A DNA stretch of 64,000 bases from Kaistia geumhonensis (GTDB taxonomy: Bacteria > Pseudomonadota > Alphaproteobacteria > Rhizobiales > Kaistiaceae). Every line of letters begins with the position of its first letter. The stretch's first letter is position 1. Made by a program: the position numbers and the translations under genes. Shown here in pieces: positions 1 to 7,980 of the stretch. Location of the stretch: positions 3,612,001 through 3,676,000 of the forward strand of contig NZ_JAUSWJ010000001.1 in the NCBI RefSeq assembly GCF_030815145.1, given 5' to 3'. The notes under the pieces are model-generated. The model was not told the origin of the DNA. It saw only the letters and a list, made by a program, of their open reading frames with translations, and searched no databases.

Positions 1-503
1 TCCAGCCAGCCGGAGACGTCCTCGCCCGGGTCTTCGAGGTCGGCGGCGGCCCAGCCGAAGGAGCAGGCCCCGCCGCCGGCCCCGGCGATGATGCGGCCGC
101 CCGCCAGCACGGCCGAGCCGATGCCGGTGCCGATCGCGACGAGCAGCGCGTCGCCGGCGCCCAGCGCCGCGCCGGCCTTCGCCTCCGCGAGCAGGGCAAA
201 CTGCGCGTCGTTGCCGAGCCCGACCGTGACGGCAGGCAGCGCGACCGAAAGATCGAGACCGTCGAGCCACGGCAGGTTGGGCACCCAGCGGCAGAGCGTG
301 CCGCGCGCGAGCCCCGGTACGCCGAGGCCGAGCCGATCGGCCTGCGTTTCCGCCAGAAGTCGCTCGACAAGGGCGAGGAAGGTCGCCCGGTCGCGCGGCG
401 CGGGACCGGTCTCCAGCGTCGCGACCAGCGAGGGATCGGACGTGAAGGCCGTGGCCGCGCGATAATGCGTGCCGCCGAGGTCGATGGCGAGGATCCGGCT
501 CAT
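1..503 (-). CDS. ROK-family sugar kinase, C-terminus cut off by window edge
   Basis: Expected to phosphorylate a hexose or amino-hexose with ATP in the cytoplasm. The N-terminal 167 residues are present. They show the phosphate-binding segment AIDLGGTHYRAA at the start, GLGVPG, a conserved NDA near the catalytic region and GTGIGSAVLAGG, all typical of the ROK/ASKHA fold. There is no helix-turn-helix ahead of the kinase, so it looks like a kinase and not a ROK repressor. The ATG overlaps the stop of the PIG-L deacetylase gene by four bases (ATGA), making it the last visible gene of a five-gene operon with a sugar importer. Substrate is not determinable; an amino sugar left by the deacetylase is an inference. 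Confidence 0.85.
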   Translation of the reverse strand, partial: MSRILAIDLGGTHYRAATAFTSDPSLVATLETGPAPRDRATFLALVERLLAETQADRLGLGVPGLARGTLCRWVPNLPWLDGLDLSVALPAVTVGLGNDAQFALLAEAKAGAALGAGDALLVAIGTGIGSAVLAGGRIIAGAGGGACSFGWAAADLEDPGEDVSGWL

Positions 504-1240
504 CGCTGCGCACCGCTCCCGACCGGCGGCATGAAGAGGCCGGCACCGGCATTCCAGGAATGCGACATGGTCATGAAGGCCTGCGCATAGGTGCTCCCGC
601 GAAGGCAGCCTCTGAGGCGATAGAGCGAGGCGTAATAGTCCATGTAGGGAAAGGAGCTCAGCCCGCGCGCCAGCTCGTACTTCTCGGCGGCCGCGCGCCA
701 GGGGGCGAAGCCCGGCGTGACGTCGACCAGATGCTGCGGCTCGAAGCCCTCGTCGTCCTCCCAGTTCTCGCCGAACAGGAGCAGGCCGGGACTATGGGCG
801 GGCAGGGCGCGTTCGAGCGTCGGCAGCGCGGCGTAGAAAACGCCGTTTTTGGTGAGCTCGCAGGCGGCGCGATGGTCCTTGTGCCAGCTCCCCTTCCAGT
901 GCGTGACGACCACCTCGGGCCGCAGCTCGCGGATCACGTCGCAGACCCTGAGCGCCGTCGCCTCGTCGTCGGGGAGGAAGGCGTCCGGCAGATCGAGCCC
1001 CCGCCAGCGGGCGCCGAGCAGCGCCGCGGCTTCGCCCGCCTCGCCCCGCTTCTGCTCGGCGTAGAGCGCCGGCGCGAGGCAGCGGTGCCCCTGCTCGCCC
1101 ATGGTGAGGTGGAGGAACGTGACCTCCGCGCCGCCGGCCGCGGCGACGAAGGCCATCGGCCCGGCAATGACCTCGGCATCGAAGGCATGGGCGCCGACCA
1201 CGAGGATGCGCCGTGCGGCATAGATCTGCGTCTCGATCAC
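500..1240 (-). CDS. PIG-L family (LmbE-like) N-deacetylase
   Basis: Predicted 246-residue zinc-dependent deacetylase acting on an N-acetylated sugar or glycoconjugate. The zinc motif normally read as HPDD is here HAFDAE near the N-terminus (VVGAHAFDAEVI), and a downstream THWKGSWHKDHRAA supplies the second histidine cluster, so the first motif is a variant. The start is a GTG that overlaps the permease stop as GTGA; no in-frame ATG lies near the conserved N-terminus. Its stop overlaps the ROK kinase start. Position between importer and kinase suggests it removes an acetyl group from the imported sugar before phosphorylation (inference). Confidence 0.8.
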   Translation of the reverse strand: MIETQIYAARRILVVGAHAFDAEVIAGPMAFVAAAGGAEVTFLHLTMGEQGHRCLAPALYAEQKRGEAGEAAALLGARWRGLDLPDAFLPDDEATALRVCDVIRELRPEVVVTHWKGSWHKDHRAACELTKNGVFYAALPTLERALPAHSPGLLLFGENWEDDEGFEPQHLVDVTPGFAPWRAAAEKYELARGLSSFPYMDYYASLYRLRGCLRGSTYAQAFMTMSHSWNAGAGLFMPPVGSGAQR

Positions 1241-2067
1241 TTCACGGCTCCCTGAATGCCTGCGCCCTCGCGGATCTGCCGCGCCAGAACCAGATACATC
1301 GCCGTGACGGGTGCGAGCGAGATCGCCAGCGAGGCGAACACCATTCCCCAGTCGGTCCGGAACTGGCCGACGAAATTGGTGATGGCGAGCGGCACCGTCT
1401 TCAGATCGTTGTCGAAGATCAGGATCAGCGGGAAGAAGAAGTCGTTCCACACCGCGATGGTGGTGAAGATCGCGACGATGGCGACGGCTGGCGCGACGAT
1501 CGGCACGATGATGCTGAAGAGGATGCGCAGTTCGCCGGCGCCGTCGATGCGCGCCGCCTCCTCGAGTTCGCGCGGCAGGACGCGCATGAAATTCGCGAAG
1601 ATGAAGACGGCGAACGGGATGCGGATCGACGCATAGACGAGCATCAGCCCGAACAGCGAATCGAGAAGGCCGAGCGCGCGCATCAGCGTGAAGAGCTCGA
1701 CCGATGCGAGTCGGATCGGCAGCATGATGCCGGCGAGGAACAGCGCCAGCATGGAAGTGCCCCAGCCGAGCTGGAAGCGGCTGAGCGGATAGGCCGCCAT
1801 CGCGGAGACGACCAGTGTGATGATCACCGCGCCCGCGGTGACGATGAAGCTGTTGACGAGGTTGCGGCCGAGATTGGCGCGCTCCCATGCGCTAACGAAA
1901 TTGTCGAGCGTGAACCGCGCCGGCAGGCCGAGCGGATCCGCATAGATTTCCTGCGTCGTCTTGAGGCAGGAGACCACCAGCACATAGAGCGGCAGCATCA
2001 CGATCGCCGTCCAGAGCAGCAGCACCAGCCAGCGCGGCAGGGTGGCGAAGAAGCGGGACATCGTCAT
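1237..2067 (-). CDS. Sugar ABC transporter permease, MalG/UgpE type
   Basis: 276-residue inner-membrane protein of a CUT1-type carbohydrate importer. About six hydrophobic segments are visible, the first just after the N-terminus (LVLLLWTAIVMLPLYVLVVS). The EAA loop EEAARIDGAGELRILFSIIVP that contacts the ATPase lies about two thirds along. The ATG at 2067 overlaps the stop of the preceding permease (ATGA); an alternative ATG lies two codons inside. No ATP-binding gene is encoded in this operon or in the neighbouring one, so the complex probably borrows a shared MalK-like ATPase or one beyond the left edge. Confidence 0.93.
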   Translation of the reverse strand: MTMSRFFATLPRWLVLLLWTAIVMLPLYVLVVSCLKTTQEIYADPLGLPARFTLDNFVSAWERANLGRNLVNSFIVTAGAVIITLVVSAMAAYPLSRFQLGWGTSMLALFLAGIMLPIRLASVELFTLMRALGLLDSLFGLMLVYASIRIPFAVFIFANFMRVLPRELEEAARIDGAGELRILFSIIVPIVAPAVAIVAIFTTIAVWNDFFFPLILIFDNDLKTVPLAITNFVGQFRTDWGMVFASLAISLAPVTAMYLVLARQIREGAGIQGAVK

Positions 2068-2999
2068 GGGCGCACGCTCAGCCGGTCGAAGCCGCGCAGC
2101 ATCAGGACGGAGCCGACCGACAGCAGCAGGAAGAGCAGCGTGCCGAGGGCGAGTGCGAGGCCGATATCGGTGATGCCCACGGAGCCCTCGGCGCCGAAGG
2201 CGAGGCGATAGAACCAGGTGACCAGCGTGTCGGTGGAATAGTTCGGATTCCCCTGAACGCCCTGCATGACATAGACGATGTCGAACTGGTTGAAGGTGTT
2301 GATGAAGGAGAGCGTCGTCACCGACGAGATCGAGGGCACGAGCAAGGGCAGCGCGATCGTGAACAGCATGCGGCCATAGCCGGCGCCATCGAGGCGCGCC
2401 GCCTCGAAGACCTCGTAGGAAATCTGCCGGAGCCCGGCGGTGAAGATGAGGACGGGCAGGCCCATCCAGTTCCACGCGTCGATGGCGATGAGCATCCACA
2501 GCGCCCATTGCGAGTCGCCGAGCACCGTCAGCCGGCCCTCGTGCAGGCCGAGCGTGTTGAGCCCCCATTCGACGGCGCCGTTCGGCGCGAGCAGCAGGCG
2601 CCAGAGCGCGCCGACGATGACCGGGCTCAGCATGGCCGGGAAGAAGAAGACGGACTGGAAAAACGCTGCGCCCTTGCGGCTCCAGAACAGCAGATAGGCG
2701 AAGAACAGGCCGATGCCGTTCTGCAGCACCATGATGCCGACGAACCACAGCACATTGTGGCCGAGCGCGCCGAACATGCGGTCCGAATTCGGGAATTCGA
2801 ACAGGCGAACGAAGTTGCCGAGGCCGATGAAGCCCATCTGGCGCAGGCCGCGCCACTGGAACAGGCTGCCCCAGAGCGAGGTCAGCAGCGGATAGAGGAC
2901 GAACAGTCCGTAGAGCGCCAGCGCCGGCAGGACGAAGGCGAGTGCCAGCGCGTGCCGCGACATCGGAGCCTTGTCTGAATATCGGCCGGAACCGGTCAT
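2064..2999 (-). CDS. Sugar ABC transporter permease, MalF/UgpA type
   Basis: 311-residue inner-membrane permease forming a heterodimer with the MalG-type protein that follows. It starts with a long hydrophobic helix (LALAFVLPALALYGLFVLYPLL), has several more membrane segments and carries the EAA loop FEAARLDGAGYGRMLFTIALPLL. The start at 2999 has GAAGG about nine bases upstream. An internal ATG at 2963 with AAGG upstream is a reasonable alternative and would remove a non-conserved 12-residue tail. A GC-rich stem-loop separates it from the binding-protein gene. Confidence 0.93.
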   Translation of the reverse strand: MTGSGRYSDKAPMSRHALALAFVLPALALYGLFVLYPLLTSLWGSLFQWRGLRQMGFIGLGNFVRLFEFPNSDRMFGALGHNVLWFVGIMVLQNGIGLFFAYLLFWSRKGAAFFQSVFFFPAMLSPVIVGALWRLLLAPNGAVEWGLNTLGLHEGRLTVLGDSQWALWMLIAIDAWNWMGLPVLIFTAGLRQISYEVFEAARLDGAGYGRMLFTIALPLLVPSISSVTTLSFINTFNQFDIVYVMQGVQGNPNYSTDTLVTWFYRLAFGAEGSVGITDIGLALALGTLLFLLLSVGSVLMLRGFDRLSVRP

Positions 3000-3040
3000 G
3001 TTCGGCGCCTTCGGGGATGCGGCGGGGGATGAGAAGGGTA

Positions 3041-3060
3041 GGGGCGGGCGGACCCGCCCC
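3041..3060 (-). terminator. Stem-loop between binding-protein and permease genes
   Basis: GGGGCGGG and CCCGCCCC form a perfect 8-bp stem around a CGGA tetraloop, 20 bases after the binding-protein stop codon. There is no U tract. It is more likely an attenuator or 3' stabiliser that lets the binding protein be made in excess over the permeases than a full terminator. Confidence 0.6.
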
Positions 3061-3080
3061 TTGTCGTCTTTTCAGGCCGA

Positions 3081-4331
3081 TCAGGGCTTCGGCTTGAACC
3101 AGGTGTCGACCGCGGTCTGCACGTCCGAAGCGAGCTTCTCCGGGGTGATCTTGCCTTCGACCATGTCGATCACCTCGGCCTGGATGACGGACGAGGCGGT
3201 CGGCGCCTGCCAGCGGAAGCCGACCAGCGACAGGTAGGGCGTGGTGTTCGCCTGCATCGCGATCATCTCCTCGAGGACGGGATCGTTCGAGGTGACGTTC
3301 GGACGGGCCGCCGGCCAGCCGAGTTCATCGGCGAAGCGCTGGGCGAATTCGGGCGAAGCCATCCAGTTGAGGACCTTGGTCGCGGCGTCCTTGTTCTGGC
3401 TTTCCGCGACGAGGCCGTAGGAGCCGTCCGAGAAGGCGGCGACCAGCGGCTTGTCGGTCGCCTCGTCGCCCGGGAACGGGAAGACGGAGAACTTCAGGTC
3501 CGGATTCTGCGCCTTGAAGCTGCCGTTCTCCCACGAACCGCCGAAGAACATCGCGGCCTTGCCGTTGATGAACTGCTGGGTCGAGGTCGTGTAGTCGACG
3601 CCGGCGAAGCCCTCCGAGTAATAGGGCTTCAGATCGGCGAAGCGCTTCAGGGTCGCGATGTAGCGCGGATCCTCGAAATTCGCCTTGCCGCTCATCATCT
3701 CGTTGTAGAAGCCGGCGCCGTAGATGGTCGGGCCGATCATGCCGACGCCGATCTCGAGCGCCCAGGCGGAGCCCTGCGCACCGCCGCTGGCGATCGGCGT
3801 GACGCCGGCGGCCTTCAGCTTCTCGGCGGCGGCCACGAACTCGGCATAGGTCTTCGGAACCGCGATGCCGTTCGCGGCGAAGATGTCGGTGTTGTAGAAG
3901 ACGCCGAGCACCGGCACCGAATAGGGCACGCCGTAGAACTTGCCGTCGGAGACCGCGGTCGCGCCGCCGGTCGCCGTCGCCGGCATCTCGGCCAGCGCCG
4001 GGACGCGGTCGTTCAGCGGCTCTAGATAGCCGCCTTCGACCAGCGGCTGAAGCTCGCCATAGGCCTTGAGCTGGGCGATGTCCGGGCCCTTGCCGCCGCG
4101 CAGCGCCGTCGACAGGCGGTTCTGGTAGTCGGCGTCGGGCGTGAACTGCAGGTTGATCTTGATATCCGGATTGGCGGCTTCGAACGTATCGAAGATGCGG
4201 TTCATCGCCGCCTCGTCCTCGGTCCGCCAGCTCCAGATCGTTACCGTCTCTTCGGCGAAGGCGGCTCCCGCCGCTGAAACGCCGACGAGGATCGCCGCGC
4301 CGAAGGCGACCAGGCTGCGTGCTCGCACCAT
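3081..4331 (-). CDS. Extracellular sugar-binding protein (family 1)
   Basis: About 416-residue periplasmic solute-binding protein that delivers a sugar to the two permeases after it. It has a Sec signal peptide (basic start, hydrophobic core, AGAAFAEET cleavage region), then the family pattern VTIWSWRTEDEAAMNRIFDTF and later MFFGGSW and WMASPEFAQRFADE. Two adjacent ATG codons at 4334 and 4331 follow AGGGAG; the second has the better spacing of seven bases and is chosen. The frame stays open further upstream, but that stretch holds the operator-like palindrome at 4411 and no ribosome-binding site. Confidence 0.92.
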   Translation of the reverse strand: MVRARSLVAFGAAILVGVSAAGAAFAEETVTIWSWRTEDEAAMNRIFDTFEAANPDIKINLQFTPDADYQNRLSTALRGGKGPDIAQLKAYGELQPLVEGGYLEPLNDRVPALAEMPATATGGATAVSDGKFYGVPYSVPVLGVFYNTDIFAANGIAVPKTYAEFVAAAEKLKAAGVTPIASGGAQGSAWALEIGVGMIGPTIYGAGFYNEMMSGKANFEDPRYIATLKRFADLKPYYSEGFAGVDYTTSTQQFINGKAAMFFGGSWENGSFKAQNPDLKFSVFPFPGDEATDKPLVAAFSDGSYGLVAESQNKDAATKVLNWMASPEFAQRFADELGWPAARPNVTSNDPVLEEMIAMQANTTPYLSLVGFRWQAPTASSVIQAEVIDMVEGKITPEKLASDVQTAVDTWFKPKP

Positions 4332-4410
4332 CATTGTACTCCCTGCGGATATGAGGCCGGTCCCTTTCCGGCCACCTATTCCAAACAGACCCTGCCCAGG
4401 GTGTAAATAG

Positions 4411-4426
4411 GTTATAACGTCATATC
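4411..4426. promoter_or_regulatory. Operator-like palindrome upstream of sugar-binding protein gene
   Basis: GTTATAACGTCATATC is an imperfect palindrome about 80 bases ahead of the binding-protein start. Read on the opposite strand, the site at 7655-7670 ahead of the second binding-protein gene is GTTATAACGTCATAAC, differing at one base in 16. Two copies, each in the leader of an operon with the same kind of genes, argue for one regulator controlling both importers. No regulator gene is present in this part of the window. Confidence 0.65.
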
Positions 4427-4447
4427 GTAATAATGTGACCGGCGAGG

Positions 4448-5311
4448 TCATCCCTTGACGCCCGAGGCGACGACGCTGTCGACGAAGAAGCGCTGAAGGA
4501 AGATGAAGAGGACCACCGGCGGCAGGACGGCGAGCGTGCTGCCGGCCATCACGAGCCCGGTGTTCATGGCGCCGCGGTTGTAGGAAAGCAGCCGCGAGAG
4601 CGAGATCACGATCGGATAGGCGTCGGTGTTGCCCTGCAGGACCGTGAGCGGCCAGAGATAGCTGTTCCAGTGATAGACGAAGGCGAACAGCGTCAGCGCG
4701 GCGATAGCCGGCAGGACGGAGGGCGCGACGATCTGGAAGACGATCCGAAGCTCCGAGGCGCCGTCGATGCGCGCCGCCTCGATGAGATCGTCCGGCACGC
4801 CGCGGATGAACTGGCGCATCAGGAAGATGCCGAAGGCGTTGGCGAGGTTCGGCACCACGACGCCGGCGAGCGAGGCGTTGAGGCCGAGATAGCCGACGAT
4901 CCGGTAGAGCGGGATCAGCGTCACGATCGGCGGCAGGAACATGGTGGCGATCAGCACCGCGAACAGCTTGTCGCGATGGCGGAAGCGGTATTTCGCGAAG
5001 CCGTAGCCGGCCATCAGGCTGGTGACGATGATTGCCGCCGTCGTCAGCGTCGCGATCAGCGCCGAGTTCACGATCGAGCGGCCGAGATTGATGACGCCGG
5101 CGACCTGGCCATAGGCATCGAGGCTCGGCGAGGCCGGCAGCCAGACCGGCGGCACCTGCATCGTCTCCTGCGGCGTCTTCAGGCTCGTCAGCAGCATCCA
5201 GGCGAGCGGGAAGGCGGCGGCGACGGCGATTGCGACGATGAGAAGCGTCAGCGCGGCTTTTCCGGGCGTCCAGGATCGCGACATGCGGGGGAGGGCGTGT
5301 GCGGTGCTCAT
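4448..5311 (-). CDS. Sugar ABC transporter permease, MalG type (second importer)
   Basis: 287-residue CUT1 permease. Hydrophobic segments begin with LTLLIVAIAVAAAFPLAWMLL, and the ATPase-contact loop reads IEAARIDGASELRIVFQIVAP. It is the last gene of a three-gene operon (binding protein, MalF type, MalG type). Its ATG overlaps the stop of the preceding gene (ATGA). It ends about 20 bases before the operator region of the next operon. It is clearly a different transporter from the one at 1.2-4.3 kb: its sequence resembles that MalG protein only in the family motifs. Confidence 0.93.
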   Translation of the reverse strand: MSTAHALPRMSRSWTPGKAALTLLIVAIAVAAAFPLAWMLLTSLKTPQETMQVPPVWLPASPSLDAYGQVAGVINLGRSIVNSALIATLTTAAIIVTSLMAGYGFAKYRFRHRDKLFAVLIATMFLPPIVTLIPLYRIVGYLGLNASLAGVVVPNLANAFGIFLMRQFIRGVPDDLIEAARIDGASELRIVFQIVAPSVLPAIAALTLFAFVYHWNSYLWPLTVLQGNTDAYPIVISLSRLLSYNRGAMNTGLVMAGSTLAVLPPVVLFIFLQRFFVDSVVASGVKG

Positions 5312-6204
5312 GCCGTGCGCGCCTCCCGGGCCTTGGCGAAGGCGAAGAGGGCGCCGACGGCGACGGCGAGCGAGATCATCAGCGTGACCGCCATGGCCGA
5401 GCCGAGACCGCCCTGCGCGCGTTCGATGCCGACGCGGCGGATGTGATAGGTGAGGACATTGGTGGAATTGACCGGTCCGCCCTGCGTGATGAGCGCGACG
5501 GGCTCGAACACCTGCACCGCGTTGATCACCGCGATCACGGCCGAGAAGAGCAGGGTATTGCCGAGCAGAGGCAGCGTTACGAACAGGAAGCGCTGAAGGG
5601 CATTGGCGCCGTCGATCCGCGCCGCCTCGTGCAGCGATCCGGGGATCTGCGTCAGGCCGGCGACGACGAGCACCGTGAAATAGCCGACCTGCTGCCAGAC
5701 ATTGAGCAGGACGATCGAGAAGAGCGCCGTCTTCGGCGAGGAAAGCCAGGTCTGGGGCGGGATGCCGATCCAGCCGATGATCTGGTTGATCGGGCCTTCG
5801 GTCGGCGAATAGAGCTTCGAGAAGACGAGCGCCACCGCGATCATCGGGACCATGTAGCTCGAGAAGAGCACCGTGCGCAGCAGGATGCCGCCCGGCGCCA
5901 GCTTCTGGTGCACGAGCAGGCCGAACAGCACCGAGAGCGGCAGGATCAGGACCACCGAGCCGAGGGTGTAGAGCGCGGTATTGAGGAGCGCCGCCTTGAA
6001 GTCGCGGCCGACCGAGCTCTGCGAGAAGATGTCGAAGAAATTGGCAAGGCCGACATAGCGGGCCGTCTCGAAACCGGTCTGCGTCGACCAGGCGGTGAAG
6101 GCGAGCAGGATGGTGAGCACCATCGGCGCCAGCACGAAGACCGCGATCAGCCCCGTCGCCGGCGCGAGCATGGTGATGGTCGATCGAAGGGACTGGCTGT
6201 GCAT
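5308..6204 (-). CDS. Sugar ABC transporter permease, MalF type (second importer)
   Basis: 298-residue membrane protein. The N-terminal helix LAPATGLIAVFVLAPMVLTILLAF, further hydrophobic segments and the EAA loop HEAARIDGANALQRFLFVTLPLL identify the MalF branch of carbohydrate permeases. Stop and start of the pair 5308/5311 overlap as ATGA, so the two permeases are translationally coupled. Upstream lies a 107-base gap with a strong palindrome that separates it from its binding-protein gene. Confidence 0.93.
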   Translation of the reverse strand: MHSQSLRSTITMLAPATGLIAVFVLAPMVLTILLAFTAWSTQTGFETARYVGLANFFDIFSQSSVGRDFKAALLNTALYTLGSVVLILPLSVLFGLLVHQKLAPGGILLRTVLFSSYMVPMIAVALVFSKLYSPTEGPINQIIGWIGIPPQTWLSSPKTALFSIVLLNVWQQVGYFTVLVVAGLTQIPGSLHEAARIDGANALQRFLFVTLPLLGNTLLFSAVIAVINAVQVFEPVALITQGGPVNSTNVLTYHIRRVGIERAQGGLGSAMAVTLMISLAVAVGALFAFAKAREARTA

Positions 6205-6246
6205 GAAGATCGCTTGTTGCGGAAGGTCGCCGGGCGCTGGAGGATG

Positions 6247-6275
6247 GTCATGGCCGGGCCGCGCCCGGCCATGAC
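6247..6275. repeat. Rhizobial-type intergenic palindrome
   Basis: Arms GTCATGGCCGGGC and GCCCGGCCATGAC match perfectly over 13 bp around a CGC loop. Palindromes built on GGCCGGGC...GCCCGGCCAT are recurrent between genes in Bradyrhizobium-like and other Hyphomicrobiales genomes. Here it sits between a binding-protein gene and its permeases, where it can also act as a transcript-stabilising or attenuating stem-loop. I found no second full copy in the window. Confidence 0.7.
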
Positions 6276-6310
6276 GAAGCGTGGGGACGTCGCCGTCCCT
6301 GGACGGACGG

Positions 6311-7606
6311 CTACTGCGCGGCGCGGCCGAGGATCTCGACGGCGTCGGACTGCGCGGTCTTCTGCGCGTCGGCTGCGCTGAGCTGGCCGAACTGCACGGC
6401 CTCCAGCGTCTTCTGCAGCGCTTCCGAGAATTCCTGGCCGCCGAGGACGACCGGGAACGGCTTCGCGTCGGCGAGCGTCTCGGTATAGCCCTTCAGGAAC
6501 GGGTCGGAGGCGAGGCGGTCGGCGAAGGCGGCGCCGTCGGAGGTGCGCGAGGGAAGGATGCCCATCGACATCAGGATGTCCCCCATCGCCGAGGCGCCGT
6601 TCGGGCCCGAGGTCGGGCCGTTCAGCCAGGCGAGGAAGTCCCAGGCCGCCTTCTGCTCCTCGGCCGAAGCCTTGGCGTTGACGACGGTCATCCAGGAATA
6701 GGAGATCGAGCGCGCCTTGTCGCCCGAGGGGCCGACCGGGATCGGCGCGGTGGCGATGTCGGCGAACTTGTCGCCCATGCCGGCCTTGAGCGCCGATTCC
6801 CACCAGTTCGCCATGATGATCATGCCGGTCTTGCCGGAGACGAAGCTGTCGAGGAACGGACCGGTCGTGTTGGCGTCGGCCGTCGCCATGGCCGGGTCGC
6901 TCCAGCCCGACTTGATGAGCTTCTCGTAGAGGGCGAACGTCTCGGCCGCCTGCTTCGAGTCGAGCGCCGGCTTGCCGTCCACGACCAGCTCGCCGCCGTT
7001 GGACACGAGCAGCGAGGCGAAGGGATGCAGCACGCCCGCCGCCCAGGAATTGATCATGCCGAAGCCCTGCTGGCCCTTCGACTTGTCGGTCAGCTTCTCG
7101 GCCGCGACGAGGAACTCGTCCCAGGTCTTGGGGGCCTCGGTGATGCCGGCCGCCTCGAACATCTTCTTGTTGTAGTTGAGCGCGTAGACGTCGATCTCGT
7201 TCGGGATGCCGTAGAGCGTGCCCTTGATCGAGGCGGCGCCGATGACGCCGGCCGGCCAGTTGGCCTTGGTTTCGGTGGCGATCGCCTCCGGAACCGGCGC
7301 GACGAGCCCGTCCTTCACGAGATCCGGCAGCCAGGCGTCGTAGATGCCGGCGATGGTGGCGCCGCCCGAGCCGCCGCCCGACGAGCGCAGCGTGGTCAGG
7401 AGATCGCCGAACGGCACGGCCCGTACCGTGATGGTCGTGTCGGGGTGATCCTTGGCATAGGTGGCAGCCGCGGCCTCGAGCTTCGCGACCGTCTCGGGCG
7501 ACCAGTGGGTAAGGAAGGAAACGTCCACCGCATGGGCAAGGACGCTGCCCGAAAGCAGGAGGACCGCGGTGCCGGCGGCACGCGCGATGGTCCGGAACAT
7601 CTGCAT
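6311..7606 (-). CDS. Extracellular sugar-binding protein (second importer)
   Basis: 431-residue periplasmic binding protein of family 1. Signal peptide MQMFRTIARAAGTAVLLLSGSVLAHA, then VDVSFLTHWSPETVAKLEAAAATY and the mid-protein signatures GIPNEIDVYALNYNKKMFEAAG and WDFLAWLNGPTSG. Start supported by AGGGAGA about eight bases upstream. First gene of the operon with the two permeases at 5308-6204 and 4448-5311. The operator-like palindrome at 7655 lies about 50 bases upstream of its start. Confidence 0.93.
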   Translation of the reverse strand: MQMFRTIARAAGTAVLLLSGSVLAHAVDVSFLTHWSPETVAKLEAAAATYAKDHPDTTITVRAVPFGDLLTTLRSSGGGSGGATIAGIYDAWLPDLVKDGLVAPVPEAIATETKANWPAGVIGAASIKGTLYGIPNEIDVYALNYNKKMFEAAGITEAPKTWDEFLVAAEKLTDKSKGQQGFGMINSWAAGVLHPFASLLVSNGGELVVDGKPALDSKQAAETFALYEKLIKSGWSDPAMATADANTTGPFLDSFVSGKTGMIIMANWWESALKAGMGDKFADIATAPIPVGPSGDKARSISYSWMTVVNAKASAEEQKAAWDFLAWLNGPTSGPNGASAMGDILMSMGILPSRTSDGAAFADRLASDPFLKGYTETLADAKPFPVVLGGQEFSEALQKTLEAVQFGQLSAADAQKTAQSDAVEILGRAAQ

Positions 7607-7654
7607 GTTGAATTCTCCCTGCGCGATCCGGCTTGGCGCCGGCTGACACTGAGA

Positions 7655-7670
7655 GTTATGACGTTATAAC
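7655..7670. promoter_or_regulatory. Operator-like palindrome, second copy
   Basis: GTTATGACGTTATAAC is the reverse complement, with one difference, of the 16-base site at 4411. It lies about 50 bases upstream of the second binding-protein start, a position expected for an operator overlapping the promoter or leader. Confidence 0.65.
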
Positions 7671-7839
7671 GACTTCGGCGCAAGAGGCTTGCGAGGGCGT
7701 TGCCACCGTCGGCGCGGGGTATCACGGGGCAAGGTGGCGCCTGCCACGGGCATGCCGGGAGCGGCTTCCGCGCGCCTTGTCATGCAGCCGATCTGGCAGC
7801 GAGGGAATGGAGGGGCGCCCCCCCCTCGCGAGGGATGCA

Positions 7840-7878
7840 GCGACGCGACCAGCCGGCGCGGCCGGTTGGTCGCGTCGC
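7840..7878. repeat. Long inverted repeat, 17-bp arms
   Basis: GCGACGCGACCAGCCGG pairs with CCGGTTGGTCGCGTCGC, 16 of 17 positions, around a five-base loop. It lies mid-gap between two minus-strand units. It could be a bidirectional transcript barrier or a mobile palindromic repeat; only this copy is seen in the window. Confidence 0.6.
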
Positions 7879-7955
7879 GCGGCGGTCGGGGCCGCCGAAA
7901 GCTGTGCGAAGCCCGGGCCGGCGCGTCCGCCAGGGCTGCGCCGGCCGATCTTCAG

Positions 7956-7976
7956 GGTCCGGCCGAGGGCCGGACC
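7956..7976 (-). terminator. Stem-loop just after the aldo/keto reductase stop
   Basis: GGTCCGGCC and GGCCGGACC form a perfect 9-bp stem with a GAG loop, five bases beyond the reductase stop codon. There is no run of T on the minus strand, so a GC-rich attenuator or a Rho-assisted end is likely. A further 9-bp inverted repeat follows at 7916-7946. Confidence 0.55.
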
Positions 7977-7980
7977 TCGG

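Larger units (their letters stand above)
7671..7980. other. Non-coding gap with a series of strong hairpins
   Basis: No convincing gene lies in these 310 bases between the aldo/keto reductase stop and the operator of the second importer. The sequence is highly structured: 17-bp arms at 7840-7856 and 7862-7878 (one mismatch), 9-bp perfect arms at 7916-7924 and 7938-7946, and 9-bp perfect arms at 7956-7964 and 7968-7976. Confidence 0.6.
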
